Source of the DNA: Nocardioides kribbensis
GTDB lineage: Bacteria; Actinomycetota; Actinomycetes; Propionibacteriales; Nocardioidaceae
Length of the DNA stretch: 64,000 nucleotides
Direction of reading: 5' to 3'
Assembly: GCF_015070375.1 (NCBI RefSeq)
Contig: NZ_JADCLL010000001.1
Location: forward strand, 2,501 to 66,500
The notes below the pieces were generated by a model. That model had not been told where the DNA came from and made no database searches. It worked only from the letters and a program-made list of their open reading frames with translations. The position numbers and the translations under genes were made by a program. Shown here one piece after another: positions 57,484 through 64,000 of this stretch (position 1 is its first letter; each line of letters starts with the position of its first letter).

Positions 57484-57631
57484 CTGTAAGGGCCCTACAG
57501 GCTCACACCTGGCGGGTGATGGATCACCCGCATCTCCGGGTGAACCTAGGGCTGCCTGCTGCCTCTGAGCGTTCCCGCTTTCGGGGGGAGCAGGTTGCGA
57601 CAAGCACCCCCCGGGACCCGTCCCGGGGGGT
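57484..57631 (+). ncRNA. Candidate structured RNA of unknown class
   Basis: The 286-base gap after the epoxide hydrolase gene folds unusually well: hairpin CTGTA/TACAG (57484-57500); helix CACCTGG/CCGGGTG (57506-57512 with 57536-57542) enclosing a perfect CGGGTGAT-GG-ATCACCCG hairpin (57513-57530); helix CCTGCT/AGCAGG (57555-57560 with 57589-57594) enclosing CCCG-CTTT-CGGG; then a 12-bp terminator. This could be a small RNA or a riboswitch-like leader, but the terminator would end it before the next gene, which looks leaderless. I do not match it to SRP, tmRNA, 6C, ydaO, TPP, cobalamin or SAM motifs. Strand + is chosen because TGTTT follows the terminator. Confidence 0.5.
57606..57631 (+). 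terminator. Strong terminator hairpin
   Basis: Perfect 12-bp stem ACCCCCCGGGAC / GTCCCGGGGGGT with a two-base gap (about four unpaired bases in reality), followed by GTTTCCC. It ends the structured RNA candidate. Confidence 0.85.
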
Positions 57632-57705
57632 GTTTCCCGTCCCGGTGCCCCGACCGGGCGGCCGCGCCCGGCGCGGCGCCGGCGCCGGTGGTCCAGAATC
57701 GGGGC

Positions 57706-58128
57706 ATGAGGTTCACCGAGCACGAGATGACCGTCGCGGTCGACGCCGTCGCGCGCAGGCTGTGGTCGGCGACGCGCCCGCCCTGGGGCCGTGGCGACCT
57801 CGCGACCGCCTGGGCCCGGCTGCCGCGGGAGAGGAGCTACCGCGCCAAGGTCGCCGCGGGCGACGTCGTGCTCCCGGTGCTCACCGCGCTGCCCGAGCGC
57901 CCCACGGTCGGCAGCCGGCCGGTCTTCAGCGACGCCGAGCTCGCCGAGGCGGCCGAGCGCGCCACCGGCGAGCTCATGGAGCACCGACGACCGGGCGCGT
58001 GGGACCGGCTGTCCGAGCGGCGCAGGCGGCGCCTGGTGAGCGGTGCCGTCGACCTGACGCGGGCCGCGCTGGAGGCCATGCCGGTGCGCCAGGACCCCGA
58101 CGCGCTGATCGTGCCCGACCACCTGTGA
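57706..58128 (+). CDS. Small conserved-looking protein upstream of a lipoprotein
   Basis: 140 residues, charged and helical (MRFTEHEMTVAVDAVARRLW ... LAEAAERATGELMEHRR ... RRRRRLVSGAVDLTRAALEAM), with no membrane segment or known motif. CAGAAT at 57693-57698, 7 bases before the ATG, suggests a leaderless start. Its stop overlaps the lipoprotein start (GTGA). I do not recognise the family. Confidence 0.65.
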   Translation: MRFTEHEMTVAVDAVARRLWSATRPPWGRGDLATAWARLPRERSYRAKVAAGDVVLPVLTALPERPTVGSRPVFSDAELAEAAERATGELMEHRRPGAWDRLSERRRRRLVSGAVDLTRAALEAMPVRQDPDALIVPDHL

Positions 58129-59036
58129 GGCACGCGGTCGGGCGCGGGCGCCCGTGGCTCGCGTCGGTGGTGGTGTCGCTCGTGCTGGGCGCCGCCACGG
58201 GCTGCGCCGACGGGGCTCCCGGCCCGGGCGCACCCTCGCCGGGTGACGCGGCCTCGGCCCGGCCGGTCGGGTCGGCGCCCTGGCCCGACGGGCTGGCGGC
58301 CTACGTCGACCAGTCCCGCCTCGAGCGGCAGGGCCGCGAGGTGTTCGTGCGCCTGGTGGACTCCACCGACCACGAGCTGACCGCGCTGCGGGCCGAGGTG
58401 GGCTCCGAGCGCTTCGCCACCACGACCTGGACCGGGGAGAAGACCTTCCTCAACGAGGCCGACCTGCCCGTCGCCCTGCCGCTCGCACGCTGCGGCACGG
58501 GATCGGACGCCACGGTGAGGCTCACCTACCGCGTCGACGGCGGCCCACCGGTGGAGTCGACGACCACCGCCGAGGACCGGTACGGCGCGGTCGGGCTCTT
58601 CCTCGACCGCGACTGCGCGGCGCAGCGGCTCGCCGACGCGGCCGACCTCGAGGTGGGCGAGCCGCGGGTGGTGGGCCGCGGGCGGGGCTCGGTGCTGGAG
58701 CTCGACGTGACGCTGCGCCCCACCGGCGCAGCGCACCCCGCGACGGTGTTCCGCGGCTTCGAGGACACGGTGCTCTTCCGCCAGGCCGAGGGGTCGGCCT
58801 CGGTCGGCTCGGGGGTGCGGGTGCGCCTGGCCCCCGGGCCGCCCGAGCAGGTGCGGCTGCGGCTCGTGCCGAGCCGCTGCGACCCCCACGCGCTGGCCGA
58901 GGACAAGGTCGGCACCCTGGTCGGCGTGCGGGTGGGCGGCCCGGGGCTGCCCGCGGCGGCGTCGTTCTACCTGCCGCTGCCCGACGCCACCCGCGCGGCG
59001 CTGCGGGGCTTCTTCGCCACCCATTGCGGGCTCTGA
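58125..59036 (+). CDS. Putative lipoprotein
   Basis: 303 residues. GTG start, basic VRHAVGRGRPW, hydrophobic LASVVVSLVLGAATG then C: a lipobox-like ATGC for lipid modification and export. The mature part starts with a Gly/Pro/Ala linker and continues as a beta-rich domain of unknown family (VFVRLVDSTDHELTALRAEVG, VLELDVTLRPTGAAHPATVFRGF), with several Cys (LARCGTG, DRDCAAQ, PSRCDP, THCGL) that may pair. Coupled by GTGA to the upstream small gene and 25 bases before nagZ, another lipoprotein gene. Confidence 0.75.
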   Translation: MRHAVGRGRPWLASVVVSLVLGAATGCADGAPGPGAPSPGDAASARPVGSAPWPDGLAAYVDQSRLERQGREVFVRLVDSTDHELTALRAEVGSERFATTTWTGEKTFLNEADLPVALPLARCGTGSDATVRLTYRVDGGPPVESTTTAEDRYGAVGLFLDRDCAAQRLADAADLEVGEPRVVGRGRGSVLELDVTLRPTGAAHPATVFRGFEDTVLFRQAEGSASVGSGVRVRLAPGPPEQVRLRLVPSRCDPHALAEDKVGTLVGVRVGGPGLPAAASFYLPLPDATRAALRGFFATHCGL

Positions 59037-59061
59037 GGCCCCCGCGGTTAGCCTCGGCCGG

Positions 59062-60474
59062 GTGCTGCGTCCTCCCTCCACCTCCCGTCCCAGGGCCTCC
59101 CGCCCCTCCACGGCCCGGCACCCGCGGCCGCCCGCGCGCCCGGCGGGCCTGTGCGCGCTGGCGCTGAGCGCCCTCGTGCTGGCGGGCTGTGGTGCCACCG
59201 GCACCCCGACGGGGCCGGCCGGCAGCGCCGGGACACCGGGCACCACGGTGCCCTCCAGCGCGTCCACCGCGTCCGACGCGGCCGGCGACGTCTCCTCGGA
59301 GGACTCGGCGGAGCCCACCGGATGGGGCCCGACCGTCGGCGAGGTCGAGCAGGCCCGTGCGCTGGTCGCGGGGTGGGACGCCGAGCGGCTCGCCGGCCAG
59401 GTCGTCGTGGGCCGCTACGCCGGCACCGACCCGGAGGTCGCGGCCGACCTCGTGGCCGAGCACCATCTGGCGGGGGTGTCGGTGACGGCCGAGAACGTCG
59501 TCGACGCCGCGCAGGTGCGGGCCACCACCGCGGCCGTCGAGGCGGCCGTGAGCGCCGACGGCCGAGACTTCCCGCCGGTCGTCGGCGTCGACCAGGAGGG
59601 CGGGCTGGTCTCCCACCTCTCCGGGGTGGCCACCGACTTCCCGGCCTTCGCCGCGGCGGGCGACGCGGTGGCCGCGGGGGAGAAGCCGGGTCGTGCCGTG
59701 GTGCGCGCCGCCGCCGACGCGCTGGCCATGGAGCTGCGCGGTCTCGGCTTCACCTGGGTCTTCGCCCCGGTCGCCGACGTCACGATCGGCGCCGGCGACC
59801 CGACCATCGGCTCGCGCTCGCCGTCGACCGACCCCGCCACGGCCGCCCTCGCGGTGGCGGCCGCGGTGGCGGGCTACGACCGGGCCGGCGTCGTCTCGAC
59901 CCCCAAGCACTTCCCCGGCCACGGCGCCGTGGGCGTCGACAGCCACGTCGCGCTGCCGGAGCTCGACGTGAGCATGGCCGAGCTGGCCGACCGTGACCTG
60001 CGCCCCTTCGCCAAGGCGGTGCTGCACGAGGCACCGTCGATCATGGTCAGCCACGTCGCCGTCGACGCGGTCGCCCCCGGGGTGCCGGCGAGCCTGGCAC
60101 CGGAGACCTACGACCTGCTGCGCGAGGAGCTCGGCTTCGAGGGCGTCGCCATCACCGACTCCCTGGGCATGGGCGCGGTGGCTGGGCGCGAGGAGCCTGC
60201 GGTGAGCGCGCTCGCGGCGGGCGCCGACCTGCTGCTGATGCCCGCCGACACCGCCCGCACCCACCGCACCCTGACCCGGGCCATCGAGGAGGGTCGCCTG
60301 TCGCGCGAGCGGGTCGAGGAGGCCGCGTCCCGGGTCGTCGCGGTCCAGCTGTGGCAGCAGCGGGTCGCCGGCGCGCGGCCGGTGCCGGTGGACGCCGCAG
60401 GTGCCCCCGACCTCGCCGCCCTCGCCGACACCGCGGCCGCGGCCGCCGAGGAGCTGGCGGCCGCGGCCGGGTGA
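59062..60474 (+). CDS. nagZ: Lipoprotein GH3 beta-N-acetylhexosaminidase (NagZ-like)
   Basis: 470 residues. N-terminal signal with lipobox LVLAGC (Cys about residue 43), a Ser/Thr/Gly linker, then a GH3 barrel: GVDQEGGLVSHL, FAPVADV, the NagZ hallmark KHFPGHGAVGVDSH (K282-H283 with the catalytic His loop) and nucleophile D366 in ITDSLGMGAV. Removes N-acetylglucosamine from muropeptides outside the membrane, as expected for lipoprotein NagZ of Gram-positives, in contrast to the cytoplasmic NagZ of E. coli. TAGCCT (59049-59054) 7 bases before the GTG suggests a leaderless transcript. Single-domain, without the GH3 C-terminal domain. Confidence 0.92.
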   Translation: MLRPPSTSRPRASRPSTARHPRPPARPAGLCALALSALVLAGCGATGTPTGPAGSAGTPGTTVPSSASTASDAAGDVSSEDSAEPTGWGPTVGEVEQARALVAGWDAERLAGQVVVGRYAGTDPEVAADLVAEHHLAGVSVTAENVVDAAQVRATTAAVEAAVSADGRDFPPVVGVDQEGGLVSHLSGVATDFPAFAAAGDAVAAGEKPGRAVVRAAADALAMELRGLGFTWVFAPVADVTIGAGDPTIGSRSPSTDPATAALAVAAAVAGYDRAGVVSTPKHFPGHGAVGVDSHVALPELDVSMAELADRDLRPFAKAVLHEAPSIMVSHVAVDAVAPGVPASLAPETYDLLREELGFEGVAITDSLGMGAVAGREEPAVSALAAGADLLLMPADTARTHRTLTRAIEEGRLSRERVEEAASRVVAVQLWQQRVAGARPVPVDAAGAPDLAALADTAAAAAEELAAAAG

Positions 60475-60496
60475 GTGTCGCCCCTGCGGGGGGCAC
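60475..60496. terminator. Possible terminator after nagZ
   Basis: Imperfect stem GTGTCGCCCC-TGC-GGGGGGCAC between convergent nagZ and the monooxygenase gene, with one bulge. Confidence 0.4.
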
Positions 60497-60503
60497 GGGA
60501 CGT

Positions 60504-60836
60504 CTAGGTGGCCTCGGCGGGCACCCTCATCTCGCCCAGCTCCACCCACTCACGGTCCTCGACGACGACGCCGAGGATCGTGGGGGTCTGCTGCAGGTAC
60601 GCCGGGAGCGTGCGCTGGGCCTCCTGGAAGTGCGCCGAGCCGACGTGGTCGGCGGCCGCGTCCTCGCGGAACGCGCCCAGCAGCAGGTACTGGCACGGGT
60701 CGTCGACGTCGCGCGACCAGTGGAACCACAGGCAGCCGGGCTCGGCGCGGGTCGCCTCGGTGAAGGCCCGCGCGATCTCGGGCCAGTCGTCGGCGTGCTC
60801 GGGACGCACCGTGAAGCGCGCCGTGTTGTGGATCAT
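60504..60836 (-). CDS. Antibiotic biosynthesis monooxygenase (ABM) domain protein
   Basis: 110 residues, a single ferredoxin-like ABM domain: NTARFTVRPEHADDWPEIARAFTEATRAEPGCLWFHWSRD and GAFREDAAADHVGSAHFQEA. Small ABM enzymes oxidise quinols or aromatic intermediates, or degrade haem, without a bound cofactor; substrate unknown. ATG at 60836 after AGGAGGAG. It is the last of the co-directional genes at the right edge, with DUF1097, alcohol dehydrogenase, DUF59 and amidohydrolase upstream, suggesting a role near the monooxygenase operon. Confidence 0.85.
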   Translation of the reverse strand: MIHNTARFTVRPEHADDWPEIARAFTEATRAEPGCLWFHWSRDVDDPCQYLLLGAFREDAAADHVGSAHFQEAQRTLPAYLQQTPTILGVVVEDREWVELGEMRVPAEAT

Positions 60837-60857
60837 GTGTCTCCTCCTGGGGACGGG

Positions 60858-61364
60858 TCAGGCCGGCGCCGGGGCGCCGGGGGTGGGGCCGGCAGCGGGA
60901 CGCACCCCGCTGCCGTGGTGGTCGACGGCTGCCTGGATGCGGGCGCCGAGCAGGGCCGAGACCAGACCGAGGGCGGCTCCGGCGAGGATCGCGACGAGGC
61001 TCCCGGTGAGGTCGAAGGCGGAGCCGAAGAAGACGGCCGTGCCGGCGAAGGCCCCCGGGATGAACGACAGCACCGACCAGGCGGACTCGACGCAGAGGAT
61101 GAAGCCGACCACGGTCACCGAGAGCGCGAGCACCCAGGTGGCGGAGTCCAGCTCCAGCACGAGGCTGATGACGTAGCCCCAGGCCAGGCCGGCCAGGTTG
61201 GCGGCCAAGCCCTTGCGCAGCCCCTCGGTGCCGCCGCCGGCGGCGAAGAAGCAGGCCCAGGCGACGAAGGCGATCCAGGTGATCAGTCCGGCCTCGACGC
61301 TGACCCAGGTCCACGCCCCGGCCAGCAGGCCCACGGAGACACCGATGCCCAACAGGCTCTTCAC
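60858..61364 (-). CDS. DUF1097 family membrane protein
   Basis: 168 residues with five membrane segments (LLGIGVSVGLLAGAWTW, ITWIAFVAWACFFAAGG, LAANLAGLAWGYVISL, WVLALSVTVVGFILCVESAW, LVAILAGAALGLVSALLG). DUF1097 proteins (YcdZ type) are of unknown function; a Pro/Gly/Ala tail follows. GTG start at 61364, one base after the alcohol dehydrogenase stop, so translation is coupled. Confidence 0.85.
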   Translation of the reverse strand: MKSLLGIGVSVGLLAGAWTWVSVEAGLITWIAFVAWACFFAAGGGTEGLRKGLAANLAGLAWGYVISLVLELDSATWVLALSVTVVGFILCVESAWSVLSFIPGAFAGTAVFFGSAFDLTGSLVAILAGAALGLVSALLGARIQAAVDHHGSGVRPAAGPTPGAPAPA

Positions 61365-61365
61365 G

Positions 61366-62409
61366 TCAGATCCCCTCGGGCGTGAGGATGGCCCGACCGC
61401 GCACGCGCCCGGCGTCGAGGTCGTCGATGGCGCTCTGGAAGTCGTCGAGGGCGTACTTCTGGGTGTGCAGCGTGACGTCGCCGCGGGCGGCGAGGGCCAT
61501 CAGGTCGCACAGGTCGTTGTAGGACCCGACCAGGTTGCCGATGATGTTCTTCTCCGAGGAGATCAGGTCGATGGTCGGCACGTCGATGTTCTCGCCGTAG
61601 CCCACCACGTGGTAGTCGCCGGCCTGGCGGGTCATCGCCAGGCCCTCGGCGGTCGACCCGTTCTCGCCGACGAAGTCGACGACCACCTCGGCGCCGTGCC
61701 CGCCGGTGAGGTCGAGCACCTCCTCCACCTGGCGGCCCTCGGCGACGACGCCGTGGTCGGCGCCGATGGTGAGGGCCAGCTTGAGCGCGTCGGGGTTGCG
61801 GTCGACGACGATCAGCTCGGCCGGGCTCAGCGCCTTGAGCACCTGGATGCCGATGTGGCCCAGCCCGCCGGCGCCGATGACGACGCAGCGGTCGCGCGGG
61901 GTGAGCCGGCGGGCGGCCTTGGCCGCCGCGTGGTAGGCGGTGAGGCCGGCGTCGGCGAGGGCGGCCACGTCGGAGGGCTCGAGCGAGTCGTCGATGCGCA
62001 CGACGCTGCGCGCCGTGGTCCTGAGGTACTCCGCGTAGCCGCCGTGGGTGTCGATGCCCGGGAACTGGCTGGTCTCGCAGTGCACGTCGTCGCCCGAGCG
62101 GCAGGCCCGGCACAGCCCGCAGGTGACGAGCGGGTGCATGATCACCTTGTCGCCCTCGGCGACGTGGGTGACCGCGCTGCCGACCGCCTCCACCCAGCCG
62201 GCGTTCTCGTGGCCGATCGTGTAGGGCAGCTGCACCTGGGACTTCTCGGCCCACTGGCCCTCGAGGATGTGCAGGTCGGTGCGGCACACCCCGGCGCCCC
62301 CGATGCGCACGACGACGTCGAAGGGGCCGGTGGGCTCGGGCTTGGGGACCTCGGTCATCTGCAGGTCCTGGTGGTAGCCGACCACCTGGACGGCGCGCAT
62401 CGTGCTCAT
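61366..62409 (-). CDS. Zinc-dependent alcohol dehydrogenase
   Basis: 347 residues, MDR superfamily. Catalytic zinc site: GVCRTDLHIL and GHENAGWVEAVG; structural zinc site: four Cys in VTCGLCRACRSGDDVHC; NAD-binding VVIGAGGLGHIGIQVLKAL with VVDRNPDAL (Asp after the second strand favours NAD over NADP). Neighbouring DUF59 and amidohydrolase genes match the set found downstream of propane monooxygenase in Rhodococcus and related actinobacteria, where the dehydrogenase oxidises propanols or the acetone-side intermediates. Overlaps the DUF59 gene by four bases. Confidence 0.92.
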   Translation of the reverse strand: MSTMRAVQVVGYHQDLQMTEVPKPEPTGPFDVVVRIGGAGVCRTDLHILEGQWAEKSQVQLPYTIGHENAGWVEAVGSAVTHVAEGDKVIMHPLVTCGLCRACRSGDDVHCETSQFPGIDTHGGYAEYLRTTARSVVRIDDSLEPSDVAALADAGLTAYHAAAKAARRLTPRDRCVVIGAGGLGHIGIQVLKALSPAELIVVDRNPDALKLALTIGADHGVVAEGRQVEEVLDLTGGHGAEVVVDFVGENGSTAEGLAMTRQAGDYHVVGYGENIDVPTIDLISSEKNIIGNLVGSYNDLCDLMALAARGDVTLHTQKYALDDFQSAIDDLDAGRVRGRAILTPEGI

Positions 62410-63245
62410 GCGGAGAGCTCCTTCGTGCTGGTGGTGGGACGGGTGGTGATCTCGGTGAGCGGCACGAACGTCCGGTCGGGGTCGGGTCGCTCGCTCTGGT
62501 CGGCCTCGGAGCCGGGGTAGCGGGTGGCGAGCAGGCCGCGGCAGAAGTGGGCGTTGCCGTCGATGGAGATGCGCGTCGAGCGGGCCCGGCGCAGCGCCAT
62601 CGGCACCTCGCCCTCGGCGTACGGCGTGCCGTGCGCGTCGACGAGCACCGGCGAGGCCGGGTCGGTGTCCAGCCCGATCTCGCTCCTGCGGCGCAGCAGC
62701 GAGCGGGTGACCTCGTCGTCGGGGAGGTCGCCGAGCACGACGTCGCCGACGCGGGCCTCCTCGAGGTCGCTCCGCGAGCGCAGCAGACCGGTCAGGGCCC
62801 GCTCCATCGCGGCGGTGTGGGCCTTGCGCCGGAAGGTCTCGCGCAGCTCGTCGAGGTCCTGCTCGGCCTCGTGGCGGAACGTGCCGCGGTAGCCCGCGTC
62901 GGTGGCGAGGCCGGCGTTGATGATCACCGAGTCGTGGTGGTCGTCGAGCTCGACGACCACCCGCCCGACGCCGGGCAGCGCGCTGACCGCGTCCTTGGCG
63001 TCGGAGGCCATGAGGTAGGCGAAGTTGGGCGAGCAGAAGGACGTGGGCAGCCGCAGGTGGACGGTGACGTCGGTGGGCCCGCCCGTGCCGACCTCGACGC
63101 TGCGCACGAAGCCCAGGTCGGTGATCGGCTCGTCGAGCTCGGGGTCGATGACGACGTCCATGGCCCGGCGGACGCGCTCCTCGTCGAGCCCGGCCCCCGG
63201 AGGGGGGTCGAGCCGCACGCGCGTGGTCAGGGTCGCGGGCGCCAT
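62406..63245 (-). CDS. DUF59 (MIP18-like) metal-sulfur cluster assembly-type protein
   Basis: 279 residues. The N-terminal 110 residues form the DUF59/SufT-like fold (VVIDPELDEPITDLGFVRSVEV ... LRLPTSFCSPNFAYLMASDAKDAV); the conserved Cys is in TSFCSPN. The remaining part is specific to copies in monooxygenase operons and looks globular (helical HEAEQDLDELRETFRRK, then a beta region). May help load iron into a diiron hydroxylase. ATG at 63245 overlaps the amidohydrolase stop (ATGA), stop overlaps the ADH start. Confidence 0.85.
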   Translation of the reverse strand: MAPATLTTRVRLDPPPGAGLDEERVRRAMDVVIDPELDEPITDLGFVRSVEVGTGGPTDVTVHLRLPTSFCSPNFAYLMASDAKDAVSALPGVGRVVVELDDHHDSVIINAGLATDAGYRGTFRHEAEQDLDELRETFRRKAHTAAMERALTGLLRSRSDLEEARVGDVVLGDLPDDEVTRSLLRRRSEIGLDTDPASPVLVDAHGTPYAEGEVPMALRRARSTRISIDGNAHFCRGLLATRYPGSEADQSERPDPDRTFVPLTEITTRPTTSTKELSA

Positions 63246-64000
63246 CACACGGCCGCCAGGTCGGCCCGCTCGGGCTGGCGCGGGCCGGTCGCGGTCTCGT
63301 CGGCGTCGGGCAGCCGCAGTCGCGCGGGCACCTCGAGGTCGTAGAGCTTGGCGGCGTTGAGGCCGAGGATCTTCTTCTTCTGCTCCAGGGTGATCGGGGC
63401 GTACTCGCCGAGCTCCTCGGGGATCTGGAAGTCCACGAACGACTCCACCAGCCACTTCGGGGTCCAGATGGCGTAGTCGCTGGAGAAGAGGATCCGGTCC
63501 TCCCCGATCCAGTAGAGGAGCTCGCCCATGATCTGGGCGAAGTACTTCGGCCGGGTGTGGATGAACGGCATCGCGACCGCGAGCCCGCCGTAGACGTTGG
63601 GCTCCTGGGTGGCGATCCAGCAGAAGTCCTCCAGGCGGGGCAGGCCCACGTGCTCGACGATGAAGTTGAGGTCGGTGAAGTCGCTGGCGATGTGGTCGAT
63701 GTCGGCCACGTCGAAGGCGTCGCGGTCGAGCGGACGGATCGTGGGGCCCTTGTGCACGTGGATGTTGCGGATGCCCAGCTCCCGGCACGCCTCGAAGTAG
63801 CGCACCGCCCACGGGTCGTCGAGCTTCCAGCCGCGTGAGTCGCCGTGCCACTCGGCGGTGTAGAGCTTCACGCCCTTGAGGCCGTACTTCTCGGCGTCGG
63901 CGTGGAGCTGCTCGAGGCCCTGCTCGCCGTTGCGCGGGTCGAAGTTGTGGTTGTAGGTGAGCTTGTCGGGGTGGGCCTGGGCGAGGGCGAAAGCCTCCTC
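63245..64000 (-). CDS. Amidohydrolase family 2 protein, N terminus beyond the window
   Basis: At least 252 residues; the reading frame remains open to the right edge, so the 5' part is missing. Visible core: LTYNHNFDPRNG near the edge, GVKLYTAEW, HVHKGPT (metal-site His), IVEHVGLPRLEDFCW, RILFSSDYAIW (conserved metal-binding Asp) and LGLNAAKLY. Fits amidohydrolase family 2 (decarboxylase or hydrolase type, PF04909) as found next to prm-type monooxygenases. An internal GTG at 63871 is not the true start, because coding continues above it. Stop overlaps the DUF59 gene start. Confidence 0.88.
   Translation of the reverse strand, partial: EEAFALAQAHPDKLTYNHNFDPRNGEQGLEQLHADAEKYGLKGVKLYTAEWHGDSRGWKLDDPWAVRYFEACRELGIRNIHVHKGPTIRPLDRDAFDVADIDHIASDFTDLNFIVEHVGLPRLEDFCWIATQEPNVYGGLAVAMPFIHTRPKYFAQIMGELLYWIGEDRILFSSDYAIWTPKWLVESFVDFQIPEELGEYAPITLEQKKKILGLNAAKLYDLEVPARLRLPDADETATGPRQPERADLAAV

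Noticed and set aside
57484..57631. SRP RNA, tmRNA, 6C or ydaO (c-di-AMP) element
   Set aside because: The SRP GGAAG/GCAGC core, a tmRNA tRNA-like domain and reading frame, C-rich hairpin loops, and ydaO conserved blocks are all missing.

Overview
The window comes from a high-GC actinobacterium, most likely a member of Nocardioidaceae (Nocardioides-like). The evidence is an overwhelming G/C third-position bias, many GTG starts, ATGA/GTGA stop-start overlaps, and a gene order (HAD phosphatase, tlyA, nadK, recN, steA, steB/mctB, pyrG, Nudix, ald, xerD ... parA, scpA, scpB, pseudouridine synthase ... cmk, der) that parallels the Rv1692-Rv1713 segment of Mycobacterium tuberculosis. The species assignment is inference; no 16S rRNA is present.

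Layout: (1) 1-3056, the 3' part of an rRNA operon (23S without its 5' end, 5S, terminator). (2) 3.2-30.2 kb, a housekeeping block: SSB-like protein, DUF1015, HAD phosphatase, TlyA rRNA methylase, NAD kinase, RecN, the SteA/SteB division pair, CTP synthase, Nudix, alanine dehydrogenase, XerD, a Ski2-like helicase, a ParA/RHH/ScpA/ScpB chromosome-organisation operon, a pseudouridine synthase with a 14-copy DQTG/EQTG repeat, chorismate mutase, prephenate dehydrogenase, CMP kinase, acyltransferase and Der GTPase. Two tandem arrays of a related intergenic palindromic repeat lie at 12.1-12.5 and 19.75-20.0 kb. (3) 30.3-37.7 kb, a LarA-type nickel-pincer racemase and an SOS mutagenesis cassette (ImuA'-like, ImuB, DnaE2) behind a perfect LexA box. 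(4) 37.85-39.88 kb, tRNA-Pro(GGG) with an integrated, decayed island: broken integrase, one alpha/beta hydrolase, and a second partial copy of the tRNA 3' end. (5) 39.9-64 kb, an accessory region: envelope/stress proteins, a MASE1-type histidine kinase, a TetR/GDSL esterase/GH30 locus with a clear operator, a Zur/Fur-box ferredoxin-like gene, a TetR/MFS pair, a SatD operon, deaminase, M28 and CPBP proteases, nitroreductase, epoxide-hydrolase-like protein, a probable structured RNA, and lipoproteins including NagZ. The right edge carries a run (monooxygenase, DUF1097, alcohol dehydrogenase, DUF59, amidohydrolase) resembling the downstream part of propane monooxygenase (prm) operons.

Many genes appear to start without a leader: a TANNNT-type -10 box lies 6-8 bases before the start codon at about ten loci. 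The items I would check first are the RHH/ParA/ScpAB operon with its palindromic operator, the unassigned structured RNA at 57.48-57.63 kb, the tRNA-Pro island with duplicated terminators, and the coding VNTR in the pseudouridine synthase.
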